A stretch of 21,382 bases of DNA from an uncultured Verrucomicrobiota bacterium (GTDB lineage: Bacteria; Verrucomicrobiota; Verrucomicrobiae; Verrucomicrobiales; DEV007): contig CACJBM010000035.1 in NCBI GenBank assembly GCA_902591645.1, forward strand, positions 1-21,382, read 5' to 3'. This document shows, piece after piece, positions 18,401-21,382 of this stretch (position 1 is its first letter; every line of letters starts with the position of its first letter). The notes beneath the pieces are model-generated. The model worked only from the letters and a program-made list of their open reading frames with translations, made no database searches and had not been told where the DNA came from. Both the position numbers and the translations under genes were made by a program.

Positions 18401-21382
18401 GCTGACACATTTACGATGATGGGTTATTTGAAGATCACTGTTGCAGGGAACGCTGATCAAGCACGGCTCGAGGTGATGGGCGCGGTCACTGCAGAGATAG
18501 ATTTCCTTGGCACATTGACAGGATCCCTCAATTTGAATGTTTACGTGGGTAATGAGACCGGCGTAGTCGGTAGGGTCGCTCTTTCTTTAGTCAGTACCAG
18601 TATTCCTAGTGTTAAATTGGCTGGAAATCTTCTCTTTGAGCTCAATACATTCGGGACTAAGCGGGAGGTTAACACATTTAAATCAACGACTCAAACTATA
18701 GGAGGAAGAGAGTTTTTCGGCGGCTTTGAAAAGGTCAATGGAGAGTACGTGACTGAAGAGACCACTGTCGACGTGACGGGAGGATTTAAATTGATACTTG
18801 CCGGCACCTTAACTATTGCGGATCAATTTGAAATTAGTGGTGCCGTTGAATTTAAAATGTCGGCCGCGGGGTCTAATCCGGAGATAGAACTGATCGTGAA
18901 CGGAAACCTTGAACTTGCCGGCATCGGAAGGCTCACTCTGATTGATAGCGGATTTAGAATTGATAGTGAGGGCTTGGTCGCGCGTTTCCAGGTAGAGCTT
19001 GACGCAAACTTTGGCAGTTCACTGGGTCTTGATTTTAGTGTCTCTGCAATATTTGCGCTGAACACAACGAGCAAGGATAAGGATTTCGGTGGCTCAACTG
19101 TCAAGCGCGGCTTTTTACTCTCGATGCAGGGAGAGATGAATTTCTTGGGCTTTGCGAAGGCGAAGGGAAGTATAACGCTGGCTATCGGCCCTTCCGAGTC
19201 TTCCTTCGAATTCGATGTTGATTTCGATATAGCCGAGGTACTTGCATTCCAAGCCAGGGGAGGAGCGAAGGTAGTAAACGGACAAGGGATCGTCCTGGTT
19301 CTGGATGTGAGTATTTCTATGGATATGTCAGTCATAACCCTTGATGCTCGGGGCAAATTAAAGATCAATACTACTAATAGTGATGATACTTTGAGTGGCG
19401 TTGACGTTGGAAAAAATTCATTCTCACTGAGTCTGAGTGGTAAGATTGAAGTGATGAAGGTCTTTGGAATCGATGCAGGATTCGAGATCATTGTAGCCAA
19501 TGACTTTTGGTCAGTTTCAGTTAATGCCAATGTGAACTTCTTCAATATAGCCACTTTACGAGTGGCAGGTTCTTTCAATTCAAATGGAAATGTCGATTTC
19601 CGTATGGATGGTTATATAGCTTTCGGCTCAGGAGGTTTTGGTCTTTTTGGTGACTTCCATTTTCATTTTAAGAACGGCCCATATGGTCAGGACAGTTTGA
19701 AAAATAATCTTTATGAATTCCGTATCAGTGGAAGTGCTTCGGTTAAGGCCAAGGTATTTGGAATCACCTTGGCAGGTCTCGGGCTTTCTTTTGATTTTAG
19801 AGCAAAGCAGAAAGCAGGGGGTGACGGATCAGCTCAAATTATTCTTACCGTGAGGGCGAAGATTAAGATTCTCTTTGTCACCATAACCAAGACGGCTCGT
19901 TTTAATCTTGGAACTTTACAGTTCCCGAAACCAGTTTACCTGGCAGGTTCTTCCGGCAATGCAAGGGGCTGGGGCGGTTCAGGTGAATTGCACCTCAATG
20001 TCGGAAGCAGGGCAGTCTCCAGAAACATTGGTGTCGGGGACATAGACGAAGCGTATTATGTTGAGGATCTTGGCAGCTCCGACGGTGGTCGTACGATCAA
20101 AGTCAGCGCTTATGGCCGTTCTAACGTCATAAGAGGAGTTACCAGTATTTACGCTGACTTTGGTGAAGGAGATGATTTGGTTTTCCTTGGCCGTTCTGAG
20201 CCGGGAGGCAATGGTGTAGTGACTGGAATACCAACGATTCCGGTAACTATTCGCATGGGGTCGGGAGATGATGGTGTCTCTTACGGAGGCTCATCAAATG
20301 CGACTATTTATGGAGAAGGCGGAGACGATTACATTGAAATTGTTGGGACCGGAACCGCAACTGTGCATGCAGGATCTGGTAATGACTTCATCATTCACAA
20401 AGTCAGTGACGGGATTGCAGGGAAAGCCACGATTTATGGAAATGATGGGGACGATAAGGTCATTGGGGGCATTTCGAGGGATCATATATATGGTGGAGGA
20501 GGAGGCGATGATATCAGTGGCCCGGCACAAACAATCGATTCCGGTTCAGGGGATGATCTTGTGACTCTGGAAATGGCCGACCAGTCAGTTTCGGCAAACA
20601 TCGTAATGGGCGAATCTTTAAATGACACCTTGAATCTTTGGGGAACAGTCGATGATGAACAGATTGATATTACCGAGGCAGGTTCGCAGCTGAAGATAAA
20701 TTTCAATCCGCTTCAAGTTGATATCAGTGGAGTAGAACAGTTTAATTTATATGCAGCTGCTGGATCGGACACGATCACATTGAACGGTGTCACCAGTACC
20801 GGGCTCAGTGGATTTACGATAGACCTTGGTCAAAGAATGATTCAGCAGGGAACGAGGACTGAAAGTGAAACGATCGGTTCGGGTGATGATGCCCAGACAT
20901 TTACCCGGGAAGTTCCTAATTATGTGTTCTATGATGACGGATCTTCGGACACTATTGAATTTATTGGCAGTGCTGGAAACGATGTCTTTAATCTTAACTC
21001 TGCAGGTCAACTCGAAGGGGGCGCGTACACTACAGTTGATGTTCATCAGGCAACCGGCAATCTGAATTACAGGACAACTATAAGTAATTCCGTTCGGTCT
21101 GAGGGAGATAAGCTTATCGTTTCCTCAGGGTCCGGAAATGATGAACTTAACGCGAGTGCACTCACTGGAACTGATCTGATTTCTGTTGTGCTTAAAGGTG
21201 AGGAGGGTGACGATAGGCTCATAGGAACTCCTTTCAATGATGAATTGCATGGAGGAACCGGAAGTGACACTTTCACGGGGGCTGAGGGTATAGACTTATT
21301 CTTTGATGAGTCTACTGATCCTGATGATGAGGATGTTCTTATCGAAATTAATGATTTGGATGTCATGATCACGGACACAAGA
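2..21382 (+). CDS. Giant modular repeat protein with RTX-type C-terminal repeats, partial at both ends
   Basis: One frame stays open for all 7,127 codons from base 2 to the last base. Codon phase is the same on every line, so there is no frameshift inside. The start and the stop lie outside the window; no internal ATG is preferred as a start because the frame is already open at base 2. The protein is acidic, rich in Gly, Asp, Ser, Val and Asn, and almost free of cysteine (two residues). No membrane helix or catalytic motif was seen. Order of parts: about 23 A repeats with three B modules, two Ig-like C domains, a unique layered-beta region, six more C domains with inserted modules, a second layered-beta region, then GGxGxDxx nonapeptides. 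Known RTX proteins use such nonapeptides to bind calcium outside the cell and are usually exported by type I secretion. A surface adhesin or coat protein is the best inference, but the function is not shown by the sequence. The terminal secretion signal and N-terminal region are not in view. Confidence 0.95.
470..890 (+). repeat. Type B module, copy 1
   Basis: This segment breaks the A-type pattern. It reads FEVSVSDLSLNIGDFVWISG followed by an acidic loop (EDGTINPLATGALL), then an SDANVGL strand, a KYALNATGIISIVG strand and a closing FNNTG. The same order recurs at about 4250-4600 and 9950-10310. It lacks GPYxRV and the VLGQ motif but ends in the same Asn-Thr signature as A units, so it looks like a related fold variant. 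I do not know a named domain for it. Confidence 0.7.
891..4240 (+). repeat. Type A repeat array, units 2-10
   Basis: Nine diverged copies follow one another. The VLGQxIxGxFxFE-type core starts near bases 998, 1343, 1727, 2087 (degenerate), 2522, 2891, 3254, 3602 and 3950. Most are preceded by GPYxRV (near 1304, 1688, 2852, 3215, 3914). Most regular steps between cores are 345-384 bases, or 115-128 residues. Each unit then runs through a V-rich strand, a LGDG or LGEG turn, a GxGAxLI strand, GIAGxxSG and a closing Asn-Thr motif such as INTTG. Units 5 (about 2042-2400) and 9 (about 3500-3850) have lost parts of the signature. DNA identity between copies is low, so the expansion is old. Confidence 0.85.
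4241..4605 (+). repeat. Type B module, copy 2
   Basis: The order matches copy 1: FEVVISDFELRIGDFIIVKG, a TIFVGSGPLYL strand, an acidic loop with four Asp codons in a row (DNDDDDKE), GLLIEDA, then SFVADGKVSVVGLPGLNFSA. The acidic loop contains a short GAT trinucleotide run near 4415-4427. It lies after nine A units counted from copy 1. Confidence 0.7.
4606..9945 (+). repeat. Type A repeat array, units 11-22
   Basis: Twelve further copies. Cores start near 4712, 5054, 6137, 6551, 6914, 7295, 7646, 8045, 8510, 8885, 9269 and 9650. GPY-like lead motifs sit near 5015 (GKY), 6098, 6494, 6875, 7256, 7607 (GEF), 8006 (GNY), 8474, 9218 and 9611. Steps are mostly 342-414 bases. Two exceptions have visible causes: 1,083 bases between units 12 and 13, from an inserted segment, and 465 bases between units 18 and 19, from an acidic loop plus a short DSAGNRTTKKGG insertion near 8281-8320. 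Units 17, 18 and 21 carry an extended Asp-rich loop (GDDGGT or GDDGTI). Confidence 0.85.
5300..5938 (+). other. Inserted segment with two W-module copies inside A unit 12
   Basis: A-type sequence stops after EGYFVLKTH and resumes with FAGTASGSVSVFGVSGFELN, so about 210 residues interrupt the repeat just where other units have GIAGxxSG. Inside are two related modules. The first reads ETWTVEIDGQRVS, then DLINNLKDKINS (Trp at base 5369). The second reads AEWALTVGDQTVNYTI, then ELKDVVAGLVKEF (Trp at base 5564). Each has a Trp-led hairpin followed by a predicted helix. Two sampled lines here (5401-5460 and 5581-5640) count to about 32% and 35% G+C, lower than the surroundings. Similar Trp-led modules are, from memory, common in large bacterial repeat proteins; this is unverified. 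Confidence 0.65.
9946..10315 (+). repeat. Type B module, copy 3
   Basis: It reads YAFEFRNVEFNFGDVIEIYG, then LDIFVGNGPY, an acidic loop KGDDGEITDDAIGLLL, then GYALNGVGVLDLVGLEGL and a closing INTS. Order and spacing match copies 1 and 2. It sits after twelve A units and directly before the last A unit. Confidence 0.7.
10316..10625 (+). repeat. Type A repeat, unit 23 (last, degenerate)
   Basis: It begins with IEAGTFSFKATNASFSVANR, where AGTF replaces GPYxRV and the core near 10379 is SVANRFVVGGTFNI. The rest is a strand-rich stretch ending at FDIPQT. It marks the end of the A array. What follows has a different repeat pattern. Confidence 0.65.
10682..11000 (+). repeat. Type C Ig-like/cadherin-like beta domain, copy 1
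   Basis: It carries LQSIDIQYNDLNGEG, then SDAEFRVLVNG, then NTYSYDLEFTG, and ends ETIDGSFSDAAGNGN. The closing strand followed by D-x-AGN resembles the ends of many bacterial Ig-like and cadherin-like domains. It shares its order with the seven later C domains: a (Y)IDVxF strand, an acidic ID/S turn, a DxEFxL strand, a FRYxLxG strand and a closing SFxD or SWxD. Confidence 0.6.
11012..11400 (+). repeat. Type C Ig-like beta domain, copy 2
   Basis: It opens with a proline-rich entry (LASPSNGAVVSPG), then RYIDVTF at base 11078, INGSSITDEEPEFTITG, TYRYRLTESDG, and closes with ISINFIGESFSS. It is followed by a lysine-rich linker rather than another C domain. Confidence 0.65.
11402..13513 (+). other. 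Unique layered-beta region D with CxxC and one helix
   Basis: About 700 residues without an obvious internal repeat, made of many short amphipathic strands (for example FDLKVDVFGLLSGNFNI, VGVKGKVFGGEVAGALIGG). Two basic Gly/Ser/Lys linkers lie at about 11402-11446 and 11558-11614. The only two cysteines in the protein are here, as C-Y-G-C at bases 11957-11968. A segment at about 13075-13180 (VANWLSTVRGQVAQQAKLL) has a helical rather than a beta pattern. The block around 12841-13060 (GGFGIRFALSELGPLSV and on to PSIDDPFALR) strikes me as familiar from giant proteins of environmental bacteria, but I cannot confirm this. The region splits the series of C domains in two. Confidence 0.55.
13515..14050 (+). 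repeat. Type C Ig-like beta domain, copy 3 (long variant)
   Basis: It opens with VASLIGPVEQGSVV, then RYVDIQF at base 13616, a long acidic middle with SIDLDSLLDS, then TLRYLLANTDDKFGKGEVTL and a closing TFAEGSF. It is longer than its siblings because of an extra segment around 13740-13920. Confidence 0.6.
14115..14470 (+). repeat. Type C Ig-like beta domain, copy 4
   Basis: It opens with ATASLIDPGEDAEI, then NYIDVFF at base 14189, LEPEFRLSGPGIGTVSL, LTYRYFLNGQFADSGDVSL and the closing FLESSWSY. The FRY-type strand and SW ending match the other copies closely. Confidence 0.65.
14471..15640 (+). repeat. Linker and three-copy tandem repeat (ITDNDVNF / SGDSYEIR)
   Basis: After an acidic linker (14471-14760) a repeat of about 95 residues occurs twice in good form and once in a degenerate form. 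Copy 1 has YLITDNDVNF, KSYLLQNSVTGESSPV and SGDSYEIRE. Copy 2 has YTITDNDVNF, KSYFLHIPDTGASSPI and SGVSYEIYE. Copy 3, about 15421-15610, keeps only AISAGDSYQIR. A 25-base stretch is identical between copies 1 and 2 (14815-14839 and 15100-15124), the closest DNA identity I noticed in the window, which implies a more recent duplication than that of the A repeats. Confidence 0.75.
15662..16020 (+). repeat. Type C Ig-like beta domain, copy 5
   Basis: It carries TYIDIEF at base 15713, PNEFALNGPGAQGVEI, VFRYFLTGKFQLGQVDV and the closing DFTENSWEGDD. It is one of the clearest copies, with every C-type landmark present. Confidence 0.7.
16160..16350 (+). other. Third copy of the W module
   Basis: It reads KEWILHVGTENVTY (Trp at base 16181), then TLEVIVSALVAKW and GYSITHQDG, then a YQTVTVSA strand. 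This aligns well with the second module of the segment inserted at 5300-5938 (EWALTVGDQTVNY, then ELKDVVAGLVKEF and DYTVSQVS), with the same Trp-led hairpin, helix and strand order. Here it lies between two C domains, about 10.6 kb from its relatives. Confidence 0.65.
16364..16685 (+). repeat. Type C Ig-like beta domain, copy 6
   Basis: It carries RGYIDVFYRG at about base 16400, the acidic EIDHSTVNGDEITI turn, IYRYYLADDLSVGSYAV and the closing RFNAASFADIDG. The sequence matches the C pattern with SF in place of SW. Confidence 0.65.
16688..17100 (+). repeat. Type C Ig-like beta domain, copy 7
   Basis: It opens with SASLTNPPTGSVQ, then RGYVDVTF at about base 16751, a longer acidic middle (DVNDDKVINGDELLY), TFRYFIASGADISEKYTI and the closing YLAGSWADVNG. 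The acidic DVNDDKVINGDE stretch resembles a dockerin- or EF-hand-like Asp loop (D-x-N-D-D), possibly a calcium site. Confidence 0.65.
17138..17430 (+). repeat. Type C Ig-like beta domain, copy 8
   Basis: It carries AGPYFDITF at base 17177, then EVDSSTIDGDEFALSG, TFRYLYEGQLDTGVMEL and the closing NFIEDAWKDTAGNGG. The AGPYF lead is similar to the opening of A units, perhaps by chance. It is the last C domain before the second layered-beta region. Confidence 0.7.
17440..19920 (+). other. Second layered-beta region E
   Basis: About 825 residues of short alternating strands rich in Gly, with no catalytic motif. Asn-Thr-Thr signatures like those closing A units recur at about 18185 (MMNTT), 19064 (LNTT) and 19366 (INTT), so parts may be remote relatives of the A fold. 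Typical strand pairs are FEISGAVEFKMSAAG, then IELIVNGNLELAGIG, and FSLSLSGKIEVMKVFG, then IDAGFEIIVANDF. An extended acidic loop lies at about 18230-18360. The end (GLSFDFRAKQ, then ILTVRAKIKILFVTITK) is more basic than the rest. The pattern suggests a long beta-solenoid or stacked sheet. I do not recognise a named family with confidence. Confidence 0.5.
19921..20155 (+). other. Hinge before the RTX region
   Basis: A short Gly/Ser segment (FPKPVYLAGSSGNARGWGG) leads into GELHLNVGSRAVSR, YYVEDLGSSDGGRTIKVSAYG and a final strand IRGVTSIYADFG that runs straight into the first calcium-type nonapeptide. It joins the layered-beta region to the calcium-binding part. Confidence 0.5.
20156..20580 (+). 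repeat. RTX-type calcium-binding nonapeptide array
   Basis: Loosely spaced nonapeptides of the GGxGxDxx family occur at residues 6721 (GEGDDLVFLG), 6753 (GSGDDGV), 6771 (GEGGDDYIEI), 6791 (GSGNDFII), 6813 (GNDGDDKVIGG), 6831 (GGGGGDDISG) and 6848 (GSGDDLVTL). In known RTX proteins each half-site binds calcium through the Asp and Gly backbone and folds as a parallel beta-roll after export. The units here are separated by extra residues (10-30) instead of running in tight tandem, so the roll may be irregular. Confidence 0.85.
20581..21185 (+). other. Acidic beta segment between RTX clusters
   Basis: It reads NDTLNLWGTVDDEQIDITEA, then VDISGVEQFNLYAAAGSDTI, then a longer stretch with YVFYDDGSSDTIEFIGSAGN and VSSGSGNDELNASALTG. 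The recurring GSDTI, SSDTIEF and GSGNDEL turns look like degenerate calcium-type repeats spread through a beta structure. From memory this arrangement is shared by other giant RTX-like proteins; this is unverified. Confidence 0.55.
21186..21382 (+). repeat. Second RTX cluster and truncated acidic tail
   Basis: Two tight, canonical nonapeptides follow one another: GEEGDDRLIGTPFNDELHGG (residues 7066-7085) and GGTGSDTFTGAEGIDLF. The acidic FDESTDPDDEDVLIE follows, and the window ends in LDVMITDTR. The nonapeptide spacing here is the standard one. The frame is still open at the last base, so any C-terminal secretion signal is beyond the window. Confidence 0.8.

Noticed and set aside
19301..19335. 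VLDVSISMDMS, similar to the DxSxS metal site of von Willebrand A domains
   Set aside because: The rest of a vWA domain (alternating helices and strands, later Thr and Asp ligands) is absent. The surroundings are layered beta-strands.
18823..19578. A 251-codon open frame on the minus strand, and many shorter ones in the same antisense phase (for example 1711-2148, 2401-2814, 10048-10533)
   Set aside because: Almost all lie in the same phase opposite the giant frame. In that phase a stop needs a + strand TAx codon (Tyr) after a codon ending in T or C, or a CAx codon (His or Gln) after one ending in T. Such pairs are uncommon in this protein. The translations have no domain pattern and there is no matching ribosome binding site pattern.
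2..21382. Possible introns, gene boundaries, tRNA, IS elements or terminators within the window
   Set aside because: The frame is continuous and repeat landmarks run through the whole length. I saw no inverted-repeat plus T-run structure, no tRNA-like cloverleaf and no transposase motifs.

Overview
The window is one uninterrupted piece of a single protein-coding gene. The second reading frame of the + strand runs from base 2 to base 21382 as 7,127 codons with no stop. I translated every line by hand. Neither a start codon with a ribosome binding site nor a stop codon falls inside the window, so the real protein is larger at both ends. No other gene, RNA gene, IS element, CRISPR array, promoter or terminator could be supported. 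G+C is about 45% judged from sampled lines. AGA, AGG and ATA codons are used freely.

The product looks like a giant, modular, secreted or surface-exposed bacterial repeat protein of RTX/adhesin style. It is very acidic, nearly all beta-strand in pattern, and has only two cysteines. Reading along it: (1) bases 2 to about 10620 hold about 23 diverged copies of a 115-130 residue repeat, called type A here (GPYxRV, then VLGQxIxGxFxFE, then GIAGxxSG, then xINTTG), broken up by three copies of a related module B and one inserted segment. (2) Bases 10682-11400 hold two Ig-like/cadherin-like beta domains, called type C. (3) Bases 11402-13500 hold a unique layered-beta region with lysine-rich linkers, the only two cysteines (as CxxC) and one helix-like segment. 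(4) Bases 13515-17430 hold six more type C domains, interrupted by a tandem repeat (ITDNDVNF) and by a further copy of the W module that also sits inside the type A array. (5) Bases 17440-19920 hold a long second layered-beta region. (6) Bases 19920-21382 hold RTX-type calcium-binding nonapeptides and a trailing acidic segment that runs off the window.

The host is most likely a bacterium with a Gram-negative type envelope, because RTX arrays are usually exported by type I secretion. From memory, giant proteins with similar repeats and a similar C-terminal layout occur in planctomycetes and other marine or environmental bacteria. That recollection is unverified and the sequence does not fix the phylum. 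A role in adhesion, cell-cell contact or an extracellular coat is an inference from architecture. No catalytic domain was seen.
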